Shown here: positions 8,688 through 17,173 of the stretch, in pieces
How the letters are laid out: each line of letters opens with the position of its first letter
How positions within the stretch are numbered: position 1 is the first letter of the stretch
DNA from: Oscillospiraceae bacterium
GTDB lineage: Bacteria; Bacillota_A; Clostridia; Oscillospirales; Oscillospiraceae
Direction: 5' to 3'
Length of the DNA: 29,567 nucleotides
NCBI GenBank assembly: GCA_017415945.1
Contig: JAFQDR010000262.1
Span: forward strand, 1-29,567
Notes under the pieces: model-generated
What the model saw: only the letters and a program-made list of their open reading frames with translations
Database searches by the model: none
What the model was told of the DNA's origin: nothing
Translations under genes and position numbers: made by a program

Positions 8688-8831
8688 ATAAGCCTCCCCT
8701 GTGTAAAGGGAGGTGCCGAGCTTGCGAGGCGGAGGGGTTGTTACAACAGTAAAATTGACACGGAAAACAACCCCTCAGTCAGCCGCTCGTCCCTCGCGAC
8801 TGCCGGCTCCCCTTACACAGGGGAGCCTTAT
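8688..8831. repeat. Long palindromic MITE-like element, CTCCCT family (copy 1)
   Basis: Inverted arms of about 50 nt (ATAAGCCTCCCCTGTGTAAA at the left, the complement at the right) flank an AT-rich centre. The same design, including the GGGTTGTT or GGGAGAGA inner ends and a CAGTCAGC motif, recurs at 22725-22871. It contains no ORF and sits between the response regulator and kinase genes. Confidence 0.75.
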
Positions 8832-8836
8832 TTCAA

Positions 8837-9544
8837 TCAGTCCTCGTTAACCTTAAATTTGTACCCTACGCCCCATACGGTGCCCAGCTCCCACTTGGTG
8901 GAGACACCTTCAATTTTTTCACGCAGGCGCTTTACATGGACGTCCACGGTACGGGAGTCCCCGAAGTAGTCGAAGCCCCAGACCTCGTCCAGCAGCTGGT
9001 TTCTGGTGAACACACGATTGGGATAGGAGGCCAGATGGAACAGCAGCTCCAGCTCCTTGGGCGGGGTATCCACCTTTTCCCCTCTGACGATGAGCTCATA
9101 GGAATCCAGATTGATGATCATATTTTCATAGACCAGCTTCCGTCCGCCTTCGGGTGCAGGCTCCTCTCCGCCGCTGCCGCCATCGGTACGGCGCATGACC
9201 GCATGGATACGGGCGAGGAGCTCCTTGGGGTCAAAGGGCTTGGTCACATAGTCATCCGCACCCATTTCCAGACCGGAGATCTTGTCCATGCTTTCCCCCT
9301 TGGCGGTGAGCATAATGATGGGCACTTGAGAGATCTTGCGCACCTCACGGCACACCTGCCAGCCATCCATAACAGGCAGCATAATATCCAGCAGGATGAT
9401 GTCGGGACGGAAGGACTCCGCCAGCGCCACCGCTCTGCCGCCGTCATAGGCGTTTTCGGTTTCAAAGCCGTCCTTCTGCAGATAGATCTTCAGCAGCTCC
9501 GCAATATTGATATCGTCTTCTACGATCAAAGCTCTTTTTCTCAT
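8837..9544 (-). CDS. OmpR/PhoB-family response regulator
   Basis: 235 residues: an N-terminal receiver with acidic pair E9-D10, phospho-acceptor D53 (LLDIMLP) and K102 (TKPFDP), and a C-terminal winged-helix DNA-binding domain ending in GVGYKF. It should bind DNA as a dimer when phosphorylated by the kinase encoded downstream, and may control htrA in the same operon. The start at 9544 follows AAGGAG by 8 nt. The upstream GTG lies too close to that site. Two TATAAT-like boxes lie upstream. Confidence 0.93.
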   Translation of the reverse strand: MRKRALIVEDDINIAELLKIYLQKDGFETENAYDGGRAVALAESFRPDIILLDIMLPVMDGWQVCREVRKISQVPIIMLTAKGESMDKISGLEMGADDYVTKPFDPKELLARIHAVMRRTDGGSGGEEPAPEGGRKLVYENMIINLDSYELIVRGEKVDTPPKELELLFHLASYPNRVFTRNQLLDEVWGFDYFGDSRTVDVHVKRLREKIEGVSTKWELGTVWGVGYKFKVNED

Positions 9545-9577
9545 AGCAGGCACTCCTTACTTTTGTCTTATTGATTC

Positions 9578-9594
9578 ATTATAAACCAATTATA
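9578..9594 (-). promoter_or_regulatory. Candidate -10 boxes of the regulator-kinase-htrA operon
   Basis: Two TATAAT hexamers on the minus strand (9589-9594 with an extended TGA, and 9578-9583). Neither has a good -35 box at 17 nt, which may mean regulator-dependent activation. Confidence 0.4.
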
Positions 9595-9660
9595 TCAGCA
9601 GAATAAAGAGAAAAGTGAATAATCTGTAAAATACCATGCTTTATCCTCGTTTTCGGCAGA

Positions 9661-10497
9661 TTATTCCTCATAAAGTCTGCGCAAAAGGCTGATTTCCTCT
9701 CCGTAGCCCCTGTCATCGGTCTGAGGTGTCTCCAAAATGAAGGGAATATTGTCGAATACGGGGTGGGTGATGATGCGGCGGATGGCCTCCAAGGGCAGCT
9801 TTCCCGTGAGGATATTGGCATGGCGATCCTTGCGAGCCCCCAGGTCGTTCATGGAATTGTTGAGATGCACCGCCTTGATGCGCTTCAAGCCCACTACATT
9901 GTCGAAGTGGGTCAGCACTCCATCCAAATCACGGACAATGTCATAGCCTCCGTCCCACACATGGCAGGTATCGAAGCACACCCCCATGTGGTCAGCGTAT
10001 TCACAGCCGTCGATGATGCTCCGCAGCTGCTCGAAGCTACAGCCTACCTCGCTGCCCTTCCCTGCCATGGTTTCCAGCAGAACGGTAGTGTGCATATCTG
10101 CCCACATGACCGTGTTCAGCAGGTCGATAATTTTCTCGATTCCCACGGTATAGCCCTGCCCCACATGGCTGCCGGGATGGAAGTTATAATACACGCCACC
10201 CAGATGCTCCAGCCGCTTCAAATCCTCGGCGAAGGCAACGAAGGCGAACTCCCGCACATTGGGCTTTTCGGCGCAGGGGTTCAGGGTATAGGGTGCATGA
10301 GCAACCAAAGGCGCAAAATCCCGATCGGCGGTAAAATCGGAAAATGCAGAGAAATCCGCCAAATCCAAAGGCTTCACACTGCCGCCTCTGGGATTGCGGG
10401 TAAACAGTGCCAAAGCATCGCCGCCCAATGCATGGCACAGCTTGGCAGCAGGGAGATAGCCCCCTGCGGAAGATAAATGACAACCGATTTTGAACAT
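9661..10497 (-). CDS. nfo: Endonuclease IV (AP endonuclease)
   Basis: 278 residues, the usual size for endonuclease IV, which cuts DNA at abasic sites in base excision repair. The TIM-barrel metal ligands of the family are recognisable in order: HAPY, FHPGSH, LETMAG (Glu), FDTCH (Asp and His), HLNNS, DRHAN (Asp and His), and the final ETP Glu. The start at 10497 is set by AAGGAG 8 nt upstream; longer in-frame versions run into a repeat element. It is probably a single gene, with the response regulator operon 116 nt downstream and no clear terminator between them. Confidence 0.95.
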   Translation of the reverse strand: MFKIGCHLSSAGGYLPAAKLCHALGGDALALFTRNPRGGSVKPLDLADFSAFSDFTADRDFAPLVAHAPYTLNPCAEKPNVREFAFVAFAEDLKRLEHLGGVYYNFHPGSHVGQGYTVGIEKIIDLLNTVMWADMHTTVLLETMAGKGSEVGCSFEQLRSIIDGCEYADHMGVCFDTCHVWDGGYDIVRDLDGVLTHFDNVVGLKRIKAVHLNNSMNDLGARKDRHANILTGKLPLEAIRRIITHPVFDNIPFILETPQTDDRGYGEEISLLRRLYEE

Positions 10498-10526
10498 AGT
10501 GGTTCTCCTTGCAAATAAGCACCAAT

Positions 10527-10651
10527 GTTTGTCATCTCGAGGCAACGCCGAGGGATCTCAAGGGCTTTGCTGAAGTTGGTTTTCATCGCCATAACCCCGT
10601 CCTTATGGTTGAGATCCTTCATTCCGCTGCGCTCCATTCAGGATGACAAAC
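10527..10651. repeat. Palindromic intergenic repeat with GTTTGTCATC ends
   Basis: GTTTGTCATC (10527-10536) is inverted at 10642-10651 and the arms continue imperfectly inward (GGATCTCAA against TTGAGATCC). It has no ORF of note. It resembles the dispersed GTCATCCTGA-type palindromes seen in many bacterial genomes. Confidence 0.7.
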
Positions 10652-10663
10652 AACATATAAGAT

Positions 10664-10688
10664 TACCCCTCCGAAATTCGGAGGGGTA
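10664..10688. terminator. Hairpin terminator of the nfnAB operon
   Basis: TACCCCTCCGAA pairs with TTCGGAGGGGTA (10664-10688), a 12-bp stem with almost no loop, 20 nt after the nfnB stop. The T-run on the minus strand is weak. Confidence 0.55.
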
Positions 10689-10707
10689 TGTATGGGAAGA
10701 AGCTTAA

Positions 10708-12096
10708 TTACTTCTTGTTCTTGATGTATTCGTCAATAGCCGCTGCGGACTTCTTGCCTGCGCCCATTGCCAGAATAACGGTAGCTGCACCGGTAACTAC
10801 GTCGCCGCCTGCAAATACGTTTTCCAGAGAGGTCTGGCCCTTTTCGTCGTCAGCAACGATGCCGCCCTTCTTGCTGAATTCCAGACCCTTGGTGGTCTGA
10901 CGAATCAGGGGGTTGGGGGAGGTGCCGATTGCGATAACAACAACGTCAGCTTCGATCACTTCGAATTCGCCTTCTACGGGAACGGGCTTTCTGCGGCCCT
11001 TTTCATCGGGTTCGCCCAGTTCCATGACCTGCGTCTTGATGCCGGTAACGCCGGTCTTCATGTCGCCCATGATTTCCAGAGGACCGCGCAGGGTCTTGAA
11101 CTGAATGCCTTCTTCCTGTGCGTGGTGGATTTCTTCCTTACGTGCGGGCAGTTCGTCGAAGCCGCGACGGTAAACGATGGATACTTCATCTGCACCCAGA
11201 CGCAGTGCGCAGCGAGCAGCGTCCATTGCTACGTTGCCGCCGCCGACGATAGCAGCCTTCTTGGGGCGGGTAATGGGAGTCATTGCGTCTTCCTTGTATG
11301 CCTTCATCAGGTTGATACGGGTCAGGAATTCGTTTGCGGAGTAAACACCCTTCAGGTTTTCGCCGGGAATCTTCAGGAACTGAGGCAAACCTGCGCCGGA
11401 GCCGATGAACACTGCGTCGTATTCGCTGCGCAGCTCTTCTACGTCGATGACCTTGCCGACAACCCAGTCGGTCTTGATCTCAACGCCCAGCTTCTTCAGG
11501 CCGTCGATTTCCTTGGCAACGATGGCCTTGGGCAGACGGAATTCGGGGATACCGTAAACCAGAACGCCGCCGGGGGTGTGCAGTGCTTCGAAGATGGTAA
11601 CTGCGTAGCCGCGCTTTGCCAGATCGCCTGCGCAGGTCAGAGATGCGGGGCCGGAGCCGACAACAGCGACCTTGTGGCCGTTGGGTTCGGGCTTTACGAT
11701 CTCAACGTCTTCCTTAGCATTGTGGTAGTCAGCAACAAAGCGTTCGATACGGCCGATGGCGACGGATTCGCCCTTTACGCCGCGTACGCAGTACTTTTCG
11801 CACTGGTTTTCCTGGGGGCAGACACGGCCGCAAACTGCGGGCAGGCTGGAGTCCAGAGAGATGATGCGGTATGCTTCATCGAAGTCGCCTTCGCCGGCAG
11901 CCTTGATGAATGCGGGGATGTTCAGGCTGACGGGGCAGCCGGTACGGCACCGGGGATTCTTGCAGTTCAGGCAGCGAGCTGCTTCGTCCTTCACCTGTTC
12001 AACGGTGTAGCCCAGAGCAACTTCGTCAAAGTTGCGGCCGCGGATGATGGGATCCTGGCTGGGCATGGGGTTCTTAACCATAGACATATTTGCCAT
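10708..12096 (-). CDS. nfnB: NfnB / glutamate synthase small-subunit-like FAD oxidoreductase
   Basis: 462 residues. N-terminal cysteines bind two [4Fe-4S] clusters (C42, C45, C50, C54; C89, C93, C99, C103). Next come an FAD Rossmann motif GSGPAS (147-152) and an NADPH motif VGGGNVAMDAAR (about 284-295). This matches the GltD/GltA family. Paired with the adjacent NfnA-like gene it is best read as the large subunit of NADH-dependent reduced ferredoxin:NADP+ oxidoreductase, a flavin-based electron-bifurcating enzyme of anaerobes. A plain glutamate synthase small subunit is less likely, since no large GltB is present. Its ATG follows the nfnA stop by 2 nt, with GAAGGAGG inside the end of nfnA. 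Confidence 0.88.
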   Translation of the reverse strand: MANMSMVKNPMPSQDPIIRGRNFDEVALGYTVEQVKDEAARCLNCKNPRCRTGCPVSLNIPAFIKAAGEGDFDEAYRIISLDSSLPAVCGRVCPQENQCEKYCVRGVKGESVAIGRIERFVADYHNAKEDVEIVKPEPNGHKVAVVGSGPASLTCAGDLAKRGYAVTIFEALHTPGGVLVYGIPEFRLPKAIVAKEIDGLKKLGVEIKTDWVVGKVIDVEELRSEYDAVFIGSGAGLPQFLKIPGENLKGVYSANEFLTRINLMKAYKEDAMTPITRPKKAAIVGGGNVAMDAARCALRLGADEVSIVYRRGFDELPARKEEIHHAQEEGIQFKTLRGPLEIMGDMKTGVTGIKTQVMELGEPDEKGRRKPVPVEGEFEVIEADVVVIAIGTSPNPLIRQTTKGLEFSKKGGIVADDEKGQTSLENVFAGGDVVTGAATVILAMGAGKKSAAAIDEYIKNKK

Positions 12097-12098
12097 AA

Positions 12099-12941
12099 TT
12101 ATTCTACCTCCTTCTTAAACAGGTTGCAGGCTTCTTCGTGACGCTTGTGTTCGTGTGCAACGTAGCGAGTGGAACGAGCCATTGCTTCGTCAAAGTCGAT
12201 CAGGTGACCGTCAAATTCGGGGCCGTCAACGCAGGCGAACTTGGTTTCGCCGCCTACGGTCAGTCGGCAGCCGCCGCACATGCCGGTGCCGTCGATCATG
12301 ATGGGGTTCATGGATGCCAGAGTCTTGATGCCGTACTTCTTGGTCAGCAGGCAGACAAACTTCATCATGGGCAGGGGTCCGAGGGTGATGACCTTGTCGT
12401 ACTTCTTGCCGGAGTCGATCAGGCTCTGCAGACCTTCGGTAACCAGACCCTTGCGGGCGTAGCTGCCGTCGTCGGTCATAACGATGCATTCATTGGTCAG
12501 AGCCTTGATTTCATTTTCCAGAACAACCAGGTCCTTGTTGCGGAAGCCGATAACAGCATCAACGTCAACGCCCATTCTGTTCAGCTCGCGGATAACAGGG
12601 AAGCCGATCGCGCAGCCGGAGCCGCCTGCTACAACGCAAACGCTCTTTGCGTTAGACAGGTCGGTGGGGTGACCCAGAGGGCCCACAACGTCAGCGATGT
12701 ATTCGCCGGGCTTCTTGTAGCTCATGAGCTGGGTGGAAGCGCCTGCGATCTGGAATACGAAGCTGATGGTACCCTTTTCGATATCCCAGTCTTCAATGGT
12801 CAGAGGGAAGCGTTCGCCGTCCTCGGAAACACGCAGAATACCGAACTGGCCTGCCTTGACCTTCTTTGCGATGTGGGGTGCATCCAAAGTGATCTTGATC
12901 AGGGTAGGATTCAGGGGTTCCATATCAATGATTTTTACCAT
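12099..12941 (-). CDS. nfnA: NfnA / sulfide dehydrogenase-type FAD-NAD binding subunit
   Basis: 280 residues of the ferredoxin-NADP reductase-like family (dihydroorotate dehydrogenase electron-transfer/SudB type). An FAD-binding barrel comes first, with RFPLTIED near 44-51. An NAD-binding half follows, with VVAGGSGCAIGFPVIREL near 103-120. A C-terminal [2Fe-2S] segment carries MCGGC (C222, C225) and C237. In characterised Nfn enzymes this cluster uses three Cys and one Asp; D217 is a candidate. It forms a complex with NfnB that couples NADH and reduced ferredoxin to two NADPH. The start at 12941 has GGAGG 8 nt upstream; the longer in-frame start would include that site. It is first in a two-gene operon. 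Confidence 0.88.
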   Translation of the reverse strand: MVKIIDMEPLNPTLIKITLDAPHIAKKVKAGQFGILRVSEDGERFPLTIEDWDIEKGTISFVFQIAGASTQLMSYKKPGEYIADVVGPLGHPTDLSNAKSVCVVAGGSGCAIGFPVIRELNRMGVDVDAVIGFRNKDLVVLENEIKALTNECIVMTDDGSYARKGLVTEGLQSLIDSGKKYDKVITLGPLPMMKFVCLLTKKYGIKTLASMNPIMIDGTGMCGGCRLTVGGETKFACVDGPEFDGHLIDFDEAMARSTRYVAHEHKRHEEACNLFKKEVE

Positions 12942-13263
12942 GGTTTGATTCCTCCATAACACATAATCAATGTATTTTTGTTTTGTGAAATAAAACGCTT
13001 ACTTGTTAAAAAAACTCCAAGTTTGTCAAAGTTTTTGCCAAGTTTCCATAAAGAAAAGTTCGATTTCCGTACTTCCTTTATACCAATTGTACAACACTTA
13101 CACCCGACAAAACTTATAGTTTTACTGACACAGTATATCACACCGTTACTGTTTTCTCAAGTTTTCGCAGGATAAAAAATCCATTTTGAAGCTAAAATAC
13201 AAATTTGTTAAAAATATGTCCATTTCGCAGGCGCAAAGTCTCGCATTTTTTGTGAATTTCCGC

Positions 13264-13269
13264 TATAAT
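13264..13269 (+). promoter_or_regulatory. -10 box upstream of the second MATE gene
   Basis: A perfect TATAAT lies 25 nt before the chosen ATG, so a leader of under 20 nt is predicted. No good -35 is present at the usual distance. The 330-nt gap (12942-13294) between nfnA and this gene is otherwise AT-rich and holds only divergent upstream sequence. Confidence 0.45.
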
Positions 13270-13294
13270 GGATCCAAAGATCGGAGGTGTCCCC

Positions 13295-14671
13295 ATGTCC
13301 GCGAAGTCTGTTTCTCCCGCCAATGATATGACCGTTGGAACCGAATGGAAGAAAATATTGCTGTTTGCGCTGCCCATTATGGCAGGGCAGTTTTTGCAGC
13401 AGCTGTACAACACCGTGGACGGCATCGTAGTGGGCAACTTCGTCGGTGAGGCAGCCTTGGGGGCGGTTGGTGCCTGCACCACCTTAGCCATGCTGTTTCT
13501 GGCCTTCTCCAACGGCTTCGGCAACGGCTGCGGGGTCATGATCGCACAGCTGTTCGGAGCCGGGCGTATGGAGGACGTGAAGCGTGCCGTGGCCACAGGG
13601 CTCATCCTGCTGACCGCCATGGGCGCGGCGGCCATGGTGCTGGGCTTTGTGGGAGCCGATTGGCTGGTGCTCCACGTTCTGGATCTGAAGGACGAGCACC
13701 TGTCCAAGCTGGCGGTAAGCTACTTCTCCATTTATTCCTTAGGTCTGGTATTCACCTTTTTGTATAACTGCGTGGCCTCCATCCTCCGCGCCTTGGGGGA
13801 CAGCAAGGCCACCCTGTATTTCCTGTGCGTGTCCGCGGTGATGAATCTCCTGCTGGATATCTGGTTCGTGGCAGGGCTGGATTGGGGCGTTGCGGGTGCG
13901 GCAGTGGCTACTGTCATCGCACAAATCGTCTGTGTCATCGTGTGCTTTGTGTATATGTTCGCCAAATACCCCATGCTCCGCTTCCGTGCGGGTGAGTTCC
14001 GCTTTGACCCCGCTCTGGGGAAGCTGTGCATTGAGCTGGGTGTACCCATGAGCCTGCAAATGGCCATCGTCAGCTGCGGCAACGTGCTCATGCAGCGGCT
14101 GGTAAACTACTTTGGGGAGACCACCATGGCGGCCTTCACCTGCGGGCTCCGCATTGAAAACTACTGTATGATCCCCGCCATGGGCTTCAACAACGCCATG
14201 AGTATGTTCACAGGCCAGAACATCGGCGCGGGCAAGCTCGACCGCATTGAGAGAGGCTGGCGGGCTGCGGTGAAGATGTCTGTGGCCATCACCTTCGTCA
14301 TCGCCACGGTGCTGTTCGTTTGGGCATATCCCTTCTCCGCACTGTTCGGCGTGGCGGGGGAAGCCCAGCTGCAGGCAGTGGATTATATTCGCTTCGTCAG
14401 CTACATGATGCTGATCTTCGCCGTATATCTCACCACCAACGGTGTGGTGCAGGGCTGCGGAGATGCTATGTACGCAAGCATCTGCTCCTTCTCCACCTTG
14501 GGGGTTCGCGTGGCTTTGGCATACACCCTTGTATTTTTCTTTGATTTCGATTATCATGTGTTGTGGCGCTGCATCCCCATCGGCTGGCTGTTTGCGCTGA
14601 TTTTGGCACTGCACTATTTCCTTACAGGGAAATGGAAGCACAAATCCCTCATCGGAGGTAAGAAAGCTTGA
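13295..14671 (+). CDS. MATE family efflux transporter
   Basis: About 458 residues and twelve membrane segments, with the MATE hallmark near the N-terminus (LFALPIMAGQFLQQLYNTVDGIVVGNFVG) and its second-half counterpart (AAFTCGLRIENYCMIPAMGFNNAMSMFTGQNIGAGK). It probably exports drugs or metabolites with Na+ or H+ coupling; the substrate is unknown. The start at 13295 follows GGAGG by 7 nt. An earlier in-frame ATG overlaps the -10 box and is not used. Its stop overlaps the TTG start of the next gene (TTGA), so the nucleotidase is translationally coupled to it. Confidence 0.9.
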   Translation: MSAKSVSPANDMTVGTEWKKILLFALPIMAGQFLQQLYNTVDGIVVGNFVGEAALGAVGACTTLAMLFLAFSNGFGNGCGVMIAQLFGAGRMEDVKRAVATGLILLTAMGAAAMVLGFVGADWLVLHVLDLKDEHLSKLAVSYFSIYSLGLVFTFLYNCVASILRALGDSKATLYFLCVSAVMNLLLDIWFVAGLDWGVAGAAVATVIAQIVCVIVCFVYMFAKYPMLRFRAGEFRFDPALGKLCIELGVPMSLQMAIVSCGNVLMQRLVNYFGETTMAAFTCGLRIENYCMIPAMGFNNAMSMFTGQNIGAGKLDRIERGWRAAVKMSVAITFVIATVLFVWAYPFSALFGVAGEAQLQAVDYIRFVSYMMLIFAVYLTTNGVVQGCGDAMYASICSFSTLGVRVALAYTLVFFFDFDYHVLWRCIPIGWLFALILALHYFLTGKWKHKSLIGGKKA

Positions 14672-15261
14672 AAGACAAAAAATTCTATGCGCTGATCTCC
14701 CGCATGAAATATATCACCCGCTGGAGCCTCATGCGCAATTCCATCCATGAGAATATTCAGGAGCACAGCCACATGACAGCCGTCATCGCCCACAGTCTGG
14801 GGATCATCGGCAACCGTATCTACGGCAAGGCCTACGACCCCGCCCATCTGGCAGCGGTGGCGCTGTTCCACGATGCCACGGAGATCCTCACGGGGGATAT
14901 GCCAACGCCCATTAAGTACCAGAATCCCGACATCGTAAAGGCCTATCATCAGGTGGAGGCCTACGCGGCCGATCGGCTGCTGCAGATGCTGCCCAAGGAG
15001 CTGCGGGGAGACTATGCCGCGCTGCTGGGTGCGGAGGCAAACGACAAGGAGACCTACCGTCTGGTAAAGGCTGCGGACAAGCTCTCCGCACTGATCAAGT
15101 GCGTGGAGGAGCGGAAGGCGGGCAACACGGAGTTTATGTCCGCGGAGCGCAGCACACGGGAGTCCATCGCAAAAATGGAGCTCCCCGAAGCAAACTATTT
15201 TATGGAACACTTTATGCCCGCATTCGAGCTGGACTTGGATGAACTGGGAATCGGAGGATAA
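14668..15261 (+). CDS. HD-domain 5'-deoxynucleotidase (YfbR-like)
   Basis: 197 residues. All residues known to matter in E. coli YfbR fall at the same positions here: R18-W19, H33, H68-D69, E72, D77 and D137. The enzyme removes phosphate from deoxyribonucleoside 5'-monophosphates using a divalent metal. It starts with TTG overlapping the upstream MATE stop by 4 nt, with GGAGGT 8 nt upstream. It is followed after 8 nt by the DUF896 gene. The position match makes this assignment stronger than a generic HD-hydrolase call. Confidence 0.9.
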   Translation: MKDKKFYALISRMKYITRWSLMRNSIHENIQEHSHMTAVIAHSLGIIGNRIYGKAYDPAHLAAVALFHDATEILTGDMPTPIKYQNPDIVKAYHQVEAYAADRLLQMLPKELRGDYAALLGAEANDKETYRLVKAADKLSALIKCVEERKAGNTEFMSAERSTRESIAKMELPEANYFMEHFMPAFELDLDELGIGG

Positions 15262-15269
15262 ACGAAAAT

Positions 15270-15470
15270 ATGGAACAGGTAAAAATCGACCGCATCAACG
15301 AGCTGGCAAAGCTGGCAAAGCAGCGTGAGCTGACCGCGGAGGAAGCTGCGGAGCGCGCAGCACTGCGCAAGGAATTTCTGGCAGACTTCAAGAAGAATCT
15401 GACCGACACCCTGGACAACACCTACATCGTAGACGAAAAGGGCAACAAGAAGAAGCTGGAAAGAAAGTAA
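15270..15470 (+). CDS. DUF896 (UPF0291) family small protein, YnzC-like
   Basis: 66 residues, highly charged and helical. The pattern is typical of the family: IDRINELAKLAKQ, LTAEEAAERAALRKEFL and KKNLTDTLDNTYIVDEKG. The Bacillus member ynzC is a SOS-region gene of unclear function. It has no membrane segment and is likely cytosolic. It is the third gene of the plus-strand operon. The AT-rich restriction-modification island begins just after it. Confidence 0.88.
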   Translation: MEQVKIDRINELAKLAKQRELTAEEAAERAALRKEFLADFKKNLTDTLDNTYIVDEKGNKKKLERK

Positions 15471-15523
15471 GAAAGATATTTTCACTTTAAGAGAAAGACT
15501 CGCTAATTAGAAAGGACTGTACT

Positions 15524-16798
15524 ATGACTGAGCACAAAATTGTATTTGGCGATAGTCGTTCCCTAAATCATATCAAAGACAAGTCTGTACAACTGATTAT
15601 TACTTCTCCCCCCTACTGGCAACTTAAAGATTATGGAACAGAAGATCAAATCGGGTTTAATGACAGCTACGAAGAATATATCAACAATCTCAACTTGGTT
15701 TGGAAGGAATGCAATCGCGTTCTTGCTGACGGCTGTAGATTGTGTATCAACATCGGCGACCAATTTGCTCGTTCTGTATATTACGGAAGATATAAGGTTA
15801 TCCCCATCAGAACAGAGATCATTCGCTTCTGTGAATCCCTTGGGATGGATTATATGGGTGCTATCATTTGGCAAAAAACAACTACCATGAACACCTCTGG
15901 CGGCGGTGCTATCATGGGGAGTTTTCCTTACCCAAGAAATGGTATTCTAAAAATGGATTATGAGTTCATCCTCATTTTCAAGAAATTGGGAAATGCTCCC
16001 AAGCCTACAAAACAACAAAAAGAAGCTTCTGCCATGACCAAAGAGGAGTGGAATCAATACTTCTCCTCCCACTGGTATTTTAATGGCGTAAGACAAATGG
16101 GGCATATCGCTATGTTTCCCGAAGAATTGCCAAAACGCTTAATTAAGATGTTCTCTTTTGTCGGCGAAACAGTTTTTGACCCATTTGCAGGAAGTGGCAC
16201 TACTTCACTTGCCGCAAAAAATCTCGGAAGAAATTCCATAGGCTATGAAATCAACAAAGAGTTTGCACCTATCATCTACGAAAAATTGGGAGCTAATCAG
16301 CTTGCATTAGACGATAATGCTAAAGTAATTTTTGAAGATGATACAATCGGGAATGTGGCATCTTTTGACCAGCTTCCATATATTTTCCGTGATCCTCATC
16401 GCATGGATAAAAAAGTAGACATAAAAAAGCTCCAATTTGGTTCAAAAATTGACCAGTCACAAGCCAAGAGAGAAGAATTATTTGGTGTGCGGAATGTACT
16501 TGCGCCGGATATAATCGAACTATCAAACGGGCTTGTTGTGCGTTTGTTAGGTATTAAACCAAACCCACAACATCGAATTGAAGCCATTGAATTTTTGCGA
16601 GAGAAATTCCATAAGAGACGCGTTTTCTTAAAGTATGACACCGTAAAATATGATTCTGATAACAATCTCCTTTGTTATGTATATTTAGACAACAAAACGT
16701 TTATAAACAATCATCTGGTGAGAACCGGATTTGTAGATGTTGATACTTCAATTGAATATACCTGTAAAAAGAAATTCTTGGATTCACTTCCTAAGTAA
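15524..16798 (+). CDS. Beta-class DNA methyltransferase (predicted N4-cytosine) with SNase-like C-terminal domain
   Basis: 424 residues. The catalytic motif TSPPYW (27-32) comes first and the SAM motif FDPFAGSGTT (218-227) later, the order of beta-class amino-methyltransferases. SPPY is typical of N4-cytosine enzymes. Residues about 325-424 resemble a staphylococcal-nuclease fold: VVRLLGIKP, then an AxxFLREKF helix, KRRVFLKYD, LLCYVYL and NNHLVRTGF. However, the catalytic Arg/Glu pattern of active SNases is incomplete, so a structural or DNA-contact role is more likely. It is the protective partner of the restriction genes convergent with it at 16847-18119. AAAGGA lies upstream of the ATG. 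The gene is much richer in AT than its neighbours, suggesting transfer. Confidence 0.88.
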   Translation: MTEHKIVFGDSRSLNHIKDKSVQLIITSPPYWQLKDYGTEDQIGFNDSYEEYINNLNLVWKECNRVLADGCRLCINIGDQFARSVYYGRYKVIPIRTEIIRFCESLGMDYMGAIIWQKTTTMNTSGGGAIMGSFPYPRNGILKMDYEFILIFKKLGNAPKPTKQQKEASAMTKEEWNQYFSSHWYFNGVRQMGHIAMFPEELPKRLIKMFSFVGETVFDPFAGSGTTSLAAKNLGRNSIGYEINKEFAPIIYEKLGANQLALDDNAKVIFEDDTIGNVASFDQLPYIFRDPHRMDKKVDIKKLQFGSKIDQSQAKREELFGVRNVLAPDIIELSNGLVVRLLGIKPNPQHRIEAIEFLREKFHKRRVFLKYDTVKYDSDNNLLCYVYLDNKTFINNHLVRTGFVDVDTSIEYTCKKKFLDSLPK

Positions 16799-16807
16799 CT
16801 CCAAGAT

Positions 16808-16845
16808 AAAAGGAAGGAGTTCAACTCGTAACTCCTTCCTTTAAA
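16808..16845. terminator. Bidirectional terminator between methyltransferase and restriction operon
   Basis: A 13-bp perfect stem AAAGGAAGGAGTT (16809-16821) with AACTCCTTCCTTT (16830-16842), flanked by A and T tracts on both sides. It lies between two convergent stop codons. Confidence 0.85.
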
Positions 16846-16846
16846 T

Positions 16847-17173
16847 TTATTTTGGTCTCATTTGCAGTAGTAAATCTCGCTCCGCTAATATTTTCTTCTC
16901 AATATCTTTGGATACTTCTCCGTTTACCGGCATAACAATAAATACTTTTCCTCCAAAATCACGCTTAAAAGCTTTGTGCCCAGTTTCTTCCGAAGAACGC
17001 GCTTTACCCATATATATCGATAGATTAGCCGATTTATATGTGGATGGTTTAACCTGCAATCCTATTTTATATCCGTTTATGTCAGCCCATAGGTCAACCC
17101 AATAAGGCGATCCTTCTACCTCGCTTGGGGTTTCGTAAAATGGAATTCCTCCAATAGTCAGTGCGGGTTTCAT
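16847..17173 (-). CDS. C-terminal catalytic part of a second MjaI-like restriction endonuclease (split ORF b)
   Basis: 108 residues. WVDLWADINGYKIGLQVKP resembles the catalytic segment of the complete enzyme at 17529 (GIDGYVGNVPYSVKP), with D27 or D31 and QVK42 as a PD-(D/E)XK-like pair; QxK variants exist in known restriction enzymes. The following TYKSA and FGGKVFIV extend the core. Its ATG overlaps the stop of the preceding ORF (ATGA). The two ORFs together equal one enzyme of about 222 residues. It could be a real small subunit or the result of a frameshift. AAGGAG lies 11 nt upstream of the ATG. Confidence 0.65.
   Translation of the reverse strand: MKPALTIGGIPFYETPSEVEGSPYWVDLWADINGYKIGLQVKPSTYKSANLSIYMGKARSSEETGHKAFKRDFGGKVFIVMPVNGEVSKDIEKKILAERDLLLQMRPK

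Noticed and set aside
10708..12096. Glutamate synthase small subunit as the function of the FAD oxidoreductase
   Set aside because: No large glutamate synthase subunit lies nearby and the gene is coupled to an NfnA-type partner, so NfnB is preferred.
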